Program-made: the position numbers and the translations under genes | Source of the DNA: UBA4416 sp943362175 | GTDB lineage: Bacteria; Bacteroidota; Bacteroidia; B-17B0; Aurantibacillaceae | Direction of reading: 5' to 3' | Length of the DNA: 64,000 nt | NCBI GenBank assembly: GCA_943362175.1 | Contig: CALRIU020000013.1 | Location: forward strand, 71,168 to 135,167 | Shown here: positions 1 to 12,000 of the stretch, one piece after another | Position numbering within the stretch: the first letter of the stretch is position 1 | Layout of the letters: every line of letters begins with the position of its first letter | Notes under the pieces: generated by a model | What the model was told of the DNA's origin: nothing | Database searches by the model: none | The model's input: the letters and a program-made list of their open reading frames with translations, nothing else

Positions 1-3000
1 GGGATATTCCTGGTGGTCAAGCGCATCCGTCGTTGTTTTCTGGACTTTTTCCAGGAATGAGTGGAATGTTTCGTCCTCGTCGATCATATCGCGAAGGACG
101 ATGGTATTCACAAAAAAACCAACCATCCCTTCCAGCTGGGTGGATGTCCGGCAGGCTACAGGCGTGCCGATCAGGATGTCTTTTTGCCCGGTACACCTGT
201 ACAGAAGAATTTTTAAAGTTGCCTGCAGGATGGTAAACATACTGACTCCTTTGTCAACGGCAATTTTCTTAAGCGGCTGCACAAGCTCTTCATTTAAAAC
301 CAGCTGGGATGAAGAGCCATTGTATGTTTTGAACTTGGGACGGGGCTTATCCAGAGGCAAATCTATAAACGGGATATTCCCTGATAATTTATTATGCCAA
401 TAGTCGCGCGTTGATTTATAGGAATCGGTATTGATGGTATTATTCTGCCAGTGGGCATACTCTTTGTACTGGTAATTGCTTACCTCCTGCACTTGGTCTT
501 TTTGTGAAGGATACAGGTGATAATCGCTCATTAATTCGTTATACATAATGCCTATCGACCAGGCATCGCAAACAATGTGATGAAAACAGGCCACCAGAAT
601 AAATTCTTTCTCCCCAAGCTTCAATACCCTGACCCGCATGAGCCTATCTTTTGACAGATCAAATACGTTCGTTTTGACCTCATTGATATAGCTGTCAATT
701 TCCGGTTGCGTACTGCCCATGGCATCGATCAGCTCAATGAAACACCGGTGCTCATCCGGTTTATTTACCTTCAACAGGGGCTCTCCTTCAACGGCAACAA
801 TAGTTGATCTGAGAATCTCATGACGTTCGATCAGCCTGTCGATGGCAAACTGCAGTGCTTCCAGGCTCAGCTTTTCCTTAATTTTATAGGCCACCGGCAC
901 GTTATAGGCAATAAGGTCGCTTTCCATGTTTTGAATAATCCACAAACGCCTCTGGGCATGGGAAAGCTCATAAAACTCGCGCTGATCGATCAGCTTTATA
1001 AATTCCTTCTCATCAACCTTTTCTGCCTGGTCAATCAATACAGATAACTCTTTGATGGTTGGATTGGAAAATAACTGGTTTAATCCGAGTTTGATATTGA
1101 ACTTCAGGAGGATCCTGGAAATAATCAATGTTGCCGTTAAGCTATGCCCTCCTATTTCTAAAAAGTTGTGCCGGATCCCGATATTGTCAATCTCCATGAC
1201 TTCTGTCCAGATGTCGATCAGTTTTTTCTGGGTATCGGTTTCAGGAGCCTGGTAGTCTGTTGCCTCCCGTTTTTGGCTATGCCCGGCCAATTCCTTTAAG
1301 GCGTTCTTATCTATCTTTCCACTGGTATTGACCGGAAATTCCTCCACATGAATAAAATCCTTCGGGATCATGTGTACCGGAAGTTTGCCACCGATAAAGG
1401 CTTTCAGTGCTTTCGGCTCTACCGGCTTCTCAGATCTGATGAAAGCTATTAACTCCCTGGCTCCCTTATGCTGCTCAATCATCAGGACAACTGCCTGCAG
1501 TCCTGGTTCATAAGCTGCTAACACGGTTTCGATTTCCCCAAGCTCTACTCTTAATCCGTTTAATTTGATCTGGTTATCCTTCCTGCCGATGAACATGATA
1601 TTACCATCGGGCAGCCACTTGCCATAATCTCCTGTTTTAAACAGCTTACGTTCCGGGTTAAACGGATCTGTGACAAACTTCTGCTCCGTCAGCTCAGGCC
1701 TGTTTACATATCCTTTTGAGATACCAAGTCCGCCAATATAGATTTCACCCTGAACGCCAAAAGGCACGGGCATTTGATGCGCATCCACTATATAGACGTC
1801 TGTATTGGCAACAGGCCGGCCAACAGGCAGATAATCCATGTCCGACGCGTAGGCCGTTTCCAGGAAAAACATCGTAGAACATACCGTCGTTTCCGTCGGG
1901 CCATAGCCGTTGATCACACGAACGCCCATCTCTTCAAAAGGGATAAGGGACGATCTCCGGATAGGCTCTACTCCTATCAGAATGCGCTTCAGAAATACTT
2001 CCGGGTATTTTTTCAATAATGTCCCCATTTCCATCACCTGGAAGGGATGGATGTAACAGGTTGAAATGTTGTGTGCCTGTATAAATGCGGCATAGTCTGC
2101 GGCGGCATATACCGTTTCTTTTTTGGGAATGACCAGCTGCCCTCCTTTTAATAATACAGAAAAAATTTCGAGCACGGATACGTCAAACACATAATTACAG
2201 GTTAAGGAAGCTATGTCCTGATCCGATACATTATAATAATTCACCAGATTGATCACCGATGCCTGCCCGACGGCAATACCTTTGGGAGTGCCAGTGGAGC
2301 CCGATGTATAGATAACATAGGCCAATGCGCCTGCATCTCCGGAGCCCGGCAGGTTTTCTGGTGAGCAGGACGCCATTTCCTGTATCGCACCTGCTATCAA
2401 ATGCTGGTCTATCGCCAATCGGCAATTCCCGTCTTCAATCATAAACCGGATCCGTTCTTCGGGGTACTCAGGATCTATGGGCAAATAGGCAGCTCCCGCT
2501 TTTAATACGGCCAGCATGGAAACGATCATCCATTCGCTTCTCTCCAACAGCAACGCGACGACATCGCCGGGCTGAACCTGTTTTTGCGCTTTTAAATATC
2601 CGGCAAACCGGTTGGCTAATTCATTCAGCTGCTTATAGGTATAGGATTTCTCCCCGAAGGAAAGCGCCTTGTTTTCCGGAAACAACCTGACGGTACTTTC
2701 AAAAATCCCTATCATCGATTCTCCGGACAACGGCTCTTTCTGCGTTTCGCTGTATGCCAGGATCTGCGTTCTTTCCTGCTCGGGCAAGCAATTCAGCGCT
2801 GAGATCTTTTCGTCAAAATGATTGATCACCGAGTTCAGCAATTCATCCAGATGAGTCAGGAGCCTCTCAATACTTGCCCGCTTAAACAGGTCGCTGTTGT
2901 ATTCAACGGATAATGCCAACGTATTTTGTATTTCGGTGAAGTTAAATACCAGGTCGAATTTTCCGGCCGGGTAATCCGATACATCATTATTAGGCTTCAC

Positions 3001-6000
3001 ATTCAGCCCTTTCAGATCAATGTTGGCAACTGTTTTATCCCTTAATTCATTGTTCTGTAAAACAACCATAACATCAAATAAGGCATTACGGCTCAGATCC
3101 CGCGAATGATAAACATCCTCCACAATTTTATTGAAGGGATATGCCTGGTTTTCGTACGAATCCAGGGTGGTTTGCCTGACATGCTGCAATAAGGTCCCGA
3201 AGCTATCTTCCGCGTCAAACCGGACTCTTAACGGCAGGGTATTTAGAAAATAGCCGATCTGGTTTTCAAGATCGGCATGCTCCCTTCCTGCAATAGGAGT
3301 TCCAATAACCATATCGGTTTGTGCCGTATATTTATAAAAAAGCGCATTCATGACCGCTATCAGGCCCATAAACAAGGTGCTTTCCTTTTTCTCTATTTTG
3401 GCTTTAAAAACGGAAAAGTCGGTGGCGTTAAAAAAATGGTAAAGGGTATCGCCTTTAAAGGTTTTGATGGCCGGGCGCCTGAAATCGGTCGGTAAATCAA
3501 TTACCGGCACCTGGTCAATGAATTGATTTTTCCAGTATTTTTTATACTCTGCAAATTTCCCGGAAGCTAATTGCTCTAAGTTCCAGTAAACATAATCCTT
3601 AAACTGAATACGAAGCGGAGGCAGTGTTTTTTCCGCGGAATCCAGCTTCAGGGCATAGAGTTTCAATAAATCCCGCATCATCACATTAATAGACCAGCCA
3701 TCTGAGATGATATGATGCAGCATGTACTCGAAAATAAATCCGGACTCCTCATATTCAATTAAACAAGCCTTGAGGAGGGATTTCTCGCCAAGATCAAATG
3801 AAGAAGTGCGGTGATGCCGTATTATTTTCCTGACTTCCTCCTGCGGGTCGGCACAGGCCCTTACGTTAACATATTCCAGCTCAAACCCACAATTTGCAAC
3901 ATCCAGAACGATCATTTTCAACTGACCGTCCTGGTTGTTTTTGAAAACCGTACGAAGGGACTCGTGCCGCTCGATAAGGGCTAAAAGGCTTTTCTTAAGA
4001 ACATCGATATTCAAAGGACCTTCCAGCTTAAACGATCCCGGAACATTATAGGCATCTCTTCCTCCTTCCAGCTGGCAAATGGACCATAGTCCTTTTTGAA
4101 TGGGAAGCACATCGTAGCTCATTTTTTTCGAGATGGCAGGAATACTCTCGAACCGTTCTTTTTTGATGCTCTGCAGCAATTCCAGCTGCTGGTAAAAACA
4201 CCTTTTTTCAAATAATTCCTTTAATGAAACTTTGACTTCAAACTTCTCATGAATTTTAAACGATAAGACGGTTATCTTCAAGCTATTCCCCCCGAACTCA
4301 AAAAAATCTGCCTGATTTGACGTCACCTCTCTTCCCAAAACCTCTTCCCATAGTGTTTTTAGCACCCGTGTTACCGGATCGTTCACATCCATGGCGCTCT
4401 CTGCCTCATGCTCAAGGGAATTCACCGCAGGCAGCAAAGCGACATCTACCTTTCCATTGATATTCAGGGGCAATTTAGCAATGAAAATAAAAAACGCCGG
4501 CATCATAAAAGCGGGCAGTTGCTCCGACAATTTTTCTTTCAGGACTGCTTCAGGGATTGAGCTGTCAGCAACGATATAAGCCACAATTTGTTTCTCCTGA
4601 TTGACCTCTGACACGGTAACACAGGTTTCTTTTATTTCCTGGATTTTAAGCAATGCCAGCTCTATCTCCGTTAACTCAATGCGATAGCCCCTGACTTTAA
4701 CCTGTTTATCTACCCTTCCAATGAACACAAGATCATAGTCATCGTTCCATTTAACGATATCTCCTGTTTTATAGAGCCTTTCATTTTTATTAAACGGGCT
4801 GGTAATGAAGCATTCCTTGTTTTTCTCCGGGGAGTTCATATATCCTCTGGCAAGTCCGTCGCCGCCAAGGTAGAGCTCCCCTTCCACGTTTGGTTTCACC
4901 ATGTTCAGCTCGCTGTCCAGCACATAGCAGCTTGAGTTGGAAATAGGCTTACCGATGGGAATAGCTTTCTGGTTTTCCTGAATCTGATCAACATCGTAAA
5001 AGGTGGAGAAGGTGGTATTTTCGGTAGGTCCGTATATATTCACCAGTTTTCCCGGCCCGTAGGTCGTGATGAATTTTTTCATGTGGGCCACAGAAGCCGC
5101 CTCTCCGCCAACGAGTATTCTTTTTATTGAGCTGAAGCACTCTATGTTATTGTTGACCAGAAAATTAAACACCGCAGGAACATTAAACGTCAGCGTCACT
5201 TTGTTGGCTTTAATGATCCCGGAAAGCTTCTGGGGGTCCAATAATTCATGCTTGGTCGTAATCAGCATTTTAGCGCCGTTCAGGATACTGCCGAAAATAT
5301 GAAAGATCGCAGCGTCAAAAGAAAAAGCGGAAAGGGATAATAAGCAATCCTCCGGCGTAATCTGAACATAATTGGTATTCCGCACCAAACGGATAACGCT
5401 TCTATCCTCAACCATCACCCCCTTAGGAATACCGGTTGATCCTGAAGTAAAAATAACATACACCAGGCTGCTTCCGTTTCGTTTAACGGTTGACAGCGGA
5501 GAGTCGTCTGTCACATCTTTTAAATCAAAGATCCGTTTTCCTGTTTGATGAAATGACAAAAAAACGGCCGGGTCCATGCTGATGATATCAGAATCCATGA
5601 TTAAGACCGATTCGAGACCGGCACAGCTTTCCTGAAGGGCAATGATCTCCCGGATGTATTTTTGCTGACCAATGATTATTTTCGCATCGCTATCCAGTAT
5701 AATCTGCTTTGACCTGCTATGCGGGTAATCCTCATTTAAAGGCACATAAGCATAACCAGCCATGATCACGCCCATCGTAGACACGATGGCATCATAACTG
5801 TAATCCATCAGGATGGCAATCCGGCTTTCTGCGCTATAGTTCTGACTCACTAAAAAGTTGGCTACTTTTAAAGCAGCGGTATACACCTGTTGATAGGTAT
5901 ATGTCTCTTTCCCTTCTATAATGGCGATGTGATCCGGAAACCCGGACACGATCTCTTCAAAAATCTGCTTTATTCCCTTGTCGCCGGGATACTCCCTTTC

Positions 6001-6087
6001 TGAAGCGTTAACCGTGCTGATGTTGTTTAAAAAATCATTTTCACTAAACGTGCCTTCTGAAGGCAATTCGAAATCAAGTATTTTCAT
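1..6087 (-). CDS. Non-ribosomal peptide synthetase, 3' part missing: A-T-C-A-T-C...
   Basis: The frame opens at the ATG at 6087-6085, two bases after the stop of the upstream gene, and has no stop up to the left edge (2029 codons visible, ending ALDHQEYP inside a C domain). The A domain begins within about 35 residues of the start with no docking domain. The first A domain has A4/A5 elements SFDAAIFHIFG and NIYGPTENTTFST and code DAFFLGITF (Ile-like). T1 is FFEFGGNSLK (about 4290). C1 has HHIISDGWS (about 3700). The second A domain has YTSGSTGTPKG (about 2300) and code DVLYLGGVC (unassigned). T2 is FLEIGGHSL (about 1160). C2 has HHIVCDAWS (about 560). The preceding protein ends with a C domain that completes the first module. 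I checked several stretches across the gene and saw no frameshift. Confidence 0.93.
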   Translation of the reverse strand, partial: MKILDFELPSEGTFSENDFLNNISTVNASEREYPGDKGIKQIFEEIVSGFPDHIAIIEGKETYTYQQVYTAALKVANFLVSQNYSAESRIAILMDYSYDAIVSTMGVIMAGYAYVPLNEDYPHSRSKQIILDSDAKIIIGQQKYIREIIALQESCAGLESVLIMDSDIISMDPAVFLSFHQTGKRIFDLKDVTDDSPLSTVKRNGSSLVYVIFTSGSTGIPKGVMVEDRSVIRLVRNTNYVQITPEDCLLSLSAFSFDAAIFHIFGSILNGAKMLITTKHELLDPQKLSGIIKANKVTLTFNVPAVFNFLVNNNIECFSSIKRILVGGEAASVAHMKKFITTYGPGKLVNIYGPTENTTFSTFYDVDQIQENQKAIPIGKPISNSSCYVLDSELNMVKPNVEGELYLGGDGLARGYMNSPEKNKECFITSPFNKNERLYKTGDIVKWNDDYDLVFIGRVDKQVKVRGYRIELTEIELALLKIQEIKETCVTVSEVNQEKQIVAYIVADSSIPEAVLKEKLSEQLPAFMMPAFFIFIAKLPLNINGKVDVALLPAVNSLEHEAESAMDVNDPVTRVLKTLWEEVLGREVTSNQADFFEFGGNSLKITVLSFKIHEKFEVKVSLKELFEKRCFYQQLELLQSIKKERFESIPAISKKMSYDVLPIQKGLWSICQLEGGRDAYNVPGSFKLEGPLNIDVLKKSLLALIERHESLRTVFKNNQDGQLKMIVLDVANCGFELEYVNVRACADPQEEVRKIIRHHRTSSFDLGEKSLLKACLIEYEESGFIFEYMLHHIISDGWSINVMMRDLLKLYALKLDSAEKTLPPLRIQFKDYVYWNLEQLASGKFAEYKKYWKNQFIDQVPVIDLPTDFRRPAIKTFKGDTLYHFFNATDFSVFKAKIEKKESTLFMGLIAVMNALFYKYTAQTDMVIGTPIAGREHADLENQIGYFLNTLPLRVRFDAEDSFGTLLQHVRQTTLDSYENQAYPFNKIVEDVYHSRDLSRNALFDVMVVLQNNELRDKTVANIDLKGLNVKPNNDVSDYPAGKFDLVFNFTEIQNTLALSVEYNSDLFKRASIERLLTHLDELLNSVINHFDEKISALNCLPEQERTQILAYSETQKEPLSGESMIGIFESTVRLFPENKALSFGEKSYTYKQLNELANRFAGYLKAQKQVQPGDVVALLLERSEWMIVSMLAVLKAGAAYLPIDPEYPEERIRFMIEDGNCRLAIDQHLIAGAIQEMASCSPENLPGSGDAGALAYVIYTSGSTGTPKGIAVGQASVINLVNYYNVSDQDIASLTCNYVFDVSVLEIFSVLLKGGQLVIPKKETVYAAADYAAFIQAHNISTCYIHPFQVMEMGTLLKKYPEVFLKRILIGVEPIRRSSLIPFEEMGVRVINGYGPTETTVCSTMFFLETAYASDMDYLPVGRPVANTDVYIVDAHQMPVPFGVQGEIYIGGLGISKGYVNRPELTEQKFVTDPFNPERKLFKTGDYGKWLPDGNIMFIGRKDNQIKLNGLRVELGEIETVLAAYEPGLQAVVLMIEQHKGARELIAFIRSEKPVEPKALKAFIGGKLPVHMIPKDFIHVEEFPVNTSGKIDKNALKELAGHSQKREATDYQAPETDTQKKLIDIWTEVMEIDNIGIRHNFLEIGGHSLTATLIISRILLKFNIKLGLNQLFSNPTIKELSVLIDQAEKVDEKEFIKLIDQREFYELSHAQRRLWIIQNMESDLIAYNVPVAYKIKEKLSLEALQFAIDRLIERHEILRSTIVAVEGEPLLKVNKPDEHRCFIELIDAMGSTQPEIDSYINEVKTNVFDLSKDRLMRVRVLKLGEKEFILVACFHHIVCDAWSIGIMYNELMSDYHLYPSQKDQVQEVSNYQYKEYAHWQNNTINTDSYKSTRDYWHNKLSGNIPFIDLPLDKPRPKFKTYNGSSSQLVLNEELVQPLKKIAVDKGVSMFTILQATLKILLYRCTGQKDILIGTPVACRTSTQLEGMVGFFVNTIVLRDMIDEDETFHSFLEKVQKTTTDALDHQEYP

Positions 6088-6089
6088 AA

Positions 6090-9000
6090 TCAGTTCATGT
6101 TTTTCAAAAACATCGTTATAAATGCTTTGTAATTATTCAGAATTTTTTCTATAGTCTTATGAGCAAATAATCCTGAGTTGTATTCAAATACAATTTTCAA
6201 TCCTTCCGGGCCTTGAAACACCGAATTGGTTAAATCAAATTTCGATGTGCTTAACAGGCCATTCGTACGGTTGTTTTCAACTGCCGCCTGATCATTCGTT
6301 GAGCGCTCTCCTTGAGGTGTACTGCTATTAATATCATAATTGATGTAATTATACATAATATTAAATAAAACCTGCTTGTTTTGTTCCCTTTCGGGGTTCA
6401 ATTTTTCGACAAGCAAATCAAAAGGATAGTCTTCATGTTTCTGGGACATGACAATATCCGAATGAACCGCTTTTAAAATGTCGTAGAAATCATCCTCTGC
6501 TTTAATGACCGATTTTATCACCAGGATATTCACAAAAAAGCCCATCATGTTCTCCAGCTGCTTATGGATTCTGTTGGCGCTCGCCATGGCAACCGTGATA
6601 TGCTCCTGACGGGTGGTTTTACTGAGCAAAATTTTGAACAGGGTAAGCAAGACGGTTGAGACGGACGTTTTTTGCTGCGAGGCCAGGTTCTGTAGTTTAT
6701 GAAAATCAGTCAAACTGACGTTAAAGCTGGTCTCTCTTCCTTTAAAGGTGTTATAGTCACTCGTGTAATCATAAGGAAGGCGGATCAGCTCATTGTTTCC
6801 GGAAAGCTTATGCAGCCAGTATTTCTCACTTTTCCCATCGCTGATCTTCTCATGGTGCCATTGAACAAAATCTTTATACTGGATCTCTTTAGCCGCAGGT
6901 ACCTGCCCGTTTTTAAGCGCTGAGATGATCTCCGCAAATTCGTTCCTGATAATCGTCATGGTCCAGCCATCCGAAATGATGTGATGGATCGCCAAGAAGA
7001 TCAAAGAGAAGCCGGGATCTGCCTTGATACATCCTACCTTAAATAGCGGGGCTTTCTCCAGGTCAAATTCCACGCGCTCAAACTCATCTGAGACAGACTT
7101 TAGCAGCTCTGACTTATCCTTCACCCTGCTCAGATCAATGAATTTAATATCAATCTCTACATCGTCGGTCTTATTGATTTTTTGTACAAGCTTATGATCT
7201 ATCACATGAAAGGACGTCCGCAGAATCTCATTACGTTCCATCATCGCGCGAAGCACTTCGGGCAACAAGCCGACATCATCATTCAACAAGGTGTAGCTCG
7301 ACAACATATTGTAAGCGACCTTTGCTTCTTCGAACTGGCAGGTAATCCAGAGGCGTTTTTGGGCATGTGACACATCGTAGTATTCCTGTTTTGCAACCGG
7401 TAAAATGGCTTTAAACAGTGATTTTTCAGTACGCTGAATGATCCCTGCCAACTCACTTACCGTATTGTATTCATAGATCTGCTCATACGAAATATCAACG
7501 CCGAACAGCATGCCAATCCGGGAGATGAGCTGTATAATTTTCAGGCTATGCCCTCCCAGCTCAAAAAAACTGGTGTGTACGCCTATGTCTTCCTTATTCA
7601 GAGACAGCACCTCACTCCATATTTCCAGGAGTTGCACTTCTGTTTCATTAGCTGCCGCCTGGTATCCTGAAGCCTGTTTCAGCTCAATTCCTTTGTGATC
7701 AGGAAGCATTTTCTTATCTGTTTTTCCATTCACATTAAGCGGAAAGGCCGGCAGATGAACATAGACAGAAGGAATCATGTAAGCGGGCAGCAACCTGCTT
7801 AAGCTGAGCCTTAATGCCGACACCTCCGGTATGGCTTCGCCGGTAATATAAGCTACCAGGTATTTTTCTCCTTTTTCATTTGTTTTGGCAACGACGGCTG
7901 CCTCACTTCCGGTTTGGCTGTTTGTAAGGGCTGCTTCTATTTCGCTGAGCTCTATTCTGAATCCCCTGATCTTAACCTGGTTGTCTTCCCTTCCTGCAAA
8001 CTCAACCGTTCCGTTTGGCAACCATCTTCCCAGATCGCCTGTTTTATACATCCGTTCGTTGGGGGCATAAGGATTCCGGATAAATTTTTCTGCGGTAAGC
8101 TCCGGATTATTTAAATAACCCAGGGCCAGGCCGTCTCCCCCGACATAAATCTCACCTAAAACTCCTAAAGGCATCAAGGCCTGTTCTTTACTTAAGATAT
8201 ACACCTGGCTGTTTGAAATGGGGGCGCCAATGGGAATCTTTGAATATGATCTGGTAATGGCATAGGTCGTGGAAAAGGTCGTATTTTCTGTTGGCCCATA
8301 ACCATTTATAATGGACAATCCCGGATAGTGCTCCTGCAATTTATGAATGTGGGCAGGAGATAAGACATCTCCCCCGGCAAGAAGCACTTTCAAGGGTTTA
8401 AATAGACTGATATCATGATCTGTCAATTGGTTAAGCCAACCCGAAGTCATCCACATGGTATCGATGGCTTCGGCATCAATCAATTCTTTTAATGATCCGG
8501 GATTTAAAAGCGTCTTTTGATCACAAAATACCAGGCATCCTCCGTTTAACAGCATGCTCCAGTATTCGAAGGTCGTTGCATCGAAGGTCACAGCGCCTGT
8601 TGAAAGCAGTTTGGTTGAGATGGCAGGATCAAAATAATTGGTATTGCATACCAGCCTCACCACTGCCCTGTGCTGCACCATCACACCTTTCGGACTTCCG
8701 GTAGAGCCCGTTGTATAAAGGATATAAGCCAAATCTGTTGCGGAAATTGCATGCCCGGGATTCTCACCTGCATATTGGTTCCGGATCAGGCCGAAATCAC
8801 GGATCAGGGACTCATCGATCACAAGCTTACACCGGGTTTCCTCCAGGATGCTCTCTATCCGTGCTTCGGGGTCATTTATATTAACCGGCACATAAACCCC
8901 TGCCGATTTTAATGTTGCCAGGATTGCTATGAGTAACCATTCGCTACGCTCCAGTTTGATACACACCACATCACCTTTCAAAAGGTTTTTTTCGGCAGTT

Positions 9001-12000
9001 AAGTAGGCGGCAAACTGATTGACAACGGCGTTCAATTCGTTGTAGGTAAATTGCCTGCCGGAACAGATAAAAGCGGTTTTGCCCGGACAGGCTTGCACCT
9101 GCTCTTCAAATAGCTGCACGATAGACTTGTCTTTTGGATAAGCGGTTGTTGTATCATTAAATCCGATAAGCTGTTGCTGTTTTTCTGCCTGGCTTAAAAA
9201 GTCTAAACGGCAAATAGCAATGTCCGGATGTTCTGCAACTGAATTTAAAATCCGGCCGAAATGGCCGGCCAGCTGCTCCACCGTTTCTCTGTCAAACAGG
9301 TCGCTGTTGTATTCAATGCTCATCGCCATGTCATGGCCCAGTTCCACAAACGAAAAGGTCAAGTCAAATTTGCTGACAACGCTTTGGTTATTATTAAAGC
9401 CTGAAACCTGCAAGCCGTCAAATGAGCGCTCTGCCGTTTTTTCCATTTCGGTATTTTGCAACACCACCATCACGTCGAATATGGGATTACGGCTGGCATC
9501 CTGCTTCAGATCCAGTTTTTTCACCAGGTCGTTTATCTGGTAAAGGCGATGTGTGAAGGATTCAAGAGTAACCTGCTTCACGGTTCCTAAAATTTTCCGG
9601 AAGCTTTCCTGTCCACTGAACCGTGTTCTCAACGCAATGGTTTTCGTATAATAGCCGATTTGATTTTCGAGGTCGGCGTGATCTCTTCCGGCAACCGAAG
9701 TTCCCAGGATGATGTCTTCCTGGAATGTATACCTGTAAAACAACGTATTGAGCACAGCTACCAATCCCATAAACAGGGTTGATTCAGACGCTTTGACCAG
9801 ACTCTTTAATCCCCGGACAGAGGCGCTGTCAAGTCTCTGGTGCATGACGCCCCCATGATAGGTTTTCAGCGCCGGGCGCATCCTGCTTTGGGGTAATTCC
9901 AGAACTGGCAGGGTCCCCGACAATTGTTCCAGCCAATACGCTTCCTCCTTTTTATAATGCTCACTGTTCAATGCCTTCAACAGCCATTCTACATAATCTT
10001 TGTAATGTAGCCTGAGCGGAGGCAGGGGATTGTCCTCATTTTTTAAAAATGCATTGTACAGGACCAGCAGTTCCTTGATGAGCACATTCATGGACCATCC
10101 GTCGCTGATGATGTGATGCATGACATGCACAATCACATACCTGTCCGTCTCCAGGTGAAAAAGGCTGACCCTCAGCAACCGGTCAGCTGAAAGGTTGAAT
10201 GGCTTTGAAATGTCTTCCTTTACGGAATTCCTCACCTGCAGCTCTTGATCGGTGTCGCTTAAGTGGCGGAAGTCTTTATAGGAGATGTTGAATCCCTGTT
10301 GATGCAGATCAATGTACTGCCTGACCTGGTTGGTATCATCCGATTTGAAATTCGTTCTTAAAATTTCATGACGTTTGATCAGCTCGCGGAAGGATTTTTC
10401 CAGGACATCCTGCTTCAGCTCTCCGTTCAGAACGTAAACCTCAGACATGTTGTAAGCAATATTGGAGCTTGTTGCATGGCTTATCGCCCATAAATTGGAT
10501 TGTGCCGGCGAAACCGGGTAGGATACTATATTAACAGGTGCAAGGGCAATTTCTTCAAACTCTTTTTTTGCCTGCGCATCCATAAATGCAGAGAGTTCTT
10601 TTACCGTTCTGTTTTTAAAAAGTTCGGCCACCGGAATCTCCACGCCGAAATCGCGGTGAATTTTTCCCGTAATGGTCATTGCCTTCAATGAATCACCTCC
10701 CAGTTCAAAAAAATCAGCATTCCTTCCGATCCCTGCTACTCCGAAGAATTCCTGAAACAGCTCACAAAGGGCTTTCTCGGTTAATGTACGCGCTTCTTCA
10801 AATTCCGGATCATCAAATTCTGTTAGCTGGTTGTGGGCCGGCAGCTCCTGCTCCAGGCGTTTCTCCGTTATAGCTGATAAGGGTGCGGATAATTTATGAT
10901 TCAAATCCGTTGTGGAAACGATAAGATGCGGCACCCCGCTTGCTAAGGCCTGCTCAAAGATCCTGATTCCTTCCCGGTTGGTAATGCCATCCCTGAGATG
11001 GCTCTGGTAATCGTGCGTATATATTTTTTTCACAGATTCTACCGCCATACCAACTTCTTTCCAGGTATCCCAGCTAATGCTCACGACATTAATCCCTGTT
11101 TCATATTTCATGCGGCAGGCAAAGGCATCTTCAAATATATTGGCCGCCATATAGCCAGCCTGTGCTGTAGATGGAATGACAGACGACAGCGAGGAACAAA
11201 TGGCAAAGAAGTTAACAGCGCGTTCTTTCGCCAGCTTTTCAAGGACCAGTGTTCCATATAGTTTAGGCTGAAAGATCTCTTCCGGTTTATCGGTAGCTCT
11301 TTTGTCTATGGTACCCGAAAAATCAGGCACACCTGCAGCATGAATGATGGTGTTAATCCTTCCGGAATCTTTCTCCACCCGGCTCAGGGCAAGGCGCATG
11401 GCCTCCTCATCCGAAATATCTGCCTGCAGGTATACGGCGTGGCCTTCCCAGCTTTCTATTTCCTTTTGCTTTTCAGGCGACAAAGCCGAACGGCCGGTTA
11501 AAATGAGCTTTGCGCCATAGCTTTCGTAAAGGTGCTTTGCCAGCGTAAAACCAATCCCTCCTGCTCCTCCTGTGATCAGGCAGATGCTTTCCGAAGTGAT
11601 GGACGTATTACTGCCGGTGCTGTCTTCCGGCAATATGGGCTCCACGATTCTCGTCCAGCTGTCGTACCCCCTGATGGCGATTAGTTGGTCCTTTCCATCG
11701 TTGTTCCGGAGCTCTTTTAAAAGCTGGTCCATGAAGCTGAGCGCCTGATCTGTTTTAATATCGATGAGACGGCTTTCCATGTTTTGATATTCGACCGGGA
11801 TAAGCTGTACAGCTGCCAATACCGTTGATTTTTCAGGGGCTACCCTCTCTCCTGTGTAAACATCAAACACATGAGTGACCACAACATCCAGCTTAAGCGT
11901 TTGACGGACTGGCTTGCGGGCAATCGCTTTGGCAATATTTAAAAGACTATGGTAGCCGGTTTTTTGTGCAAACGCTATTTCGGCAAGCGTATGTTCTTTT

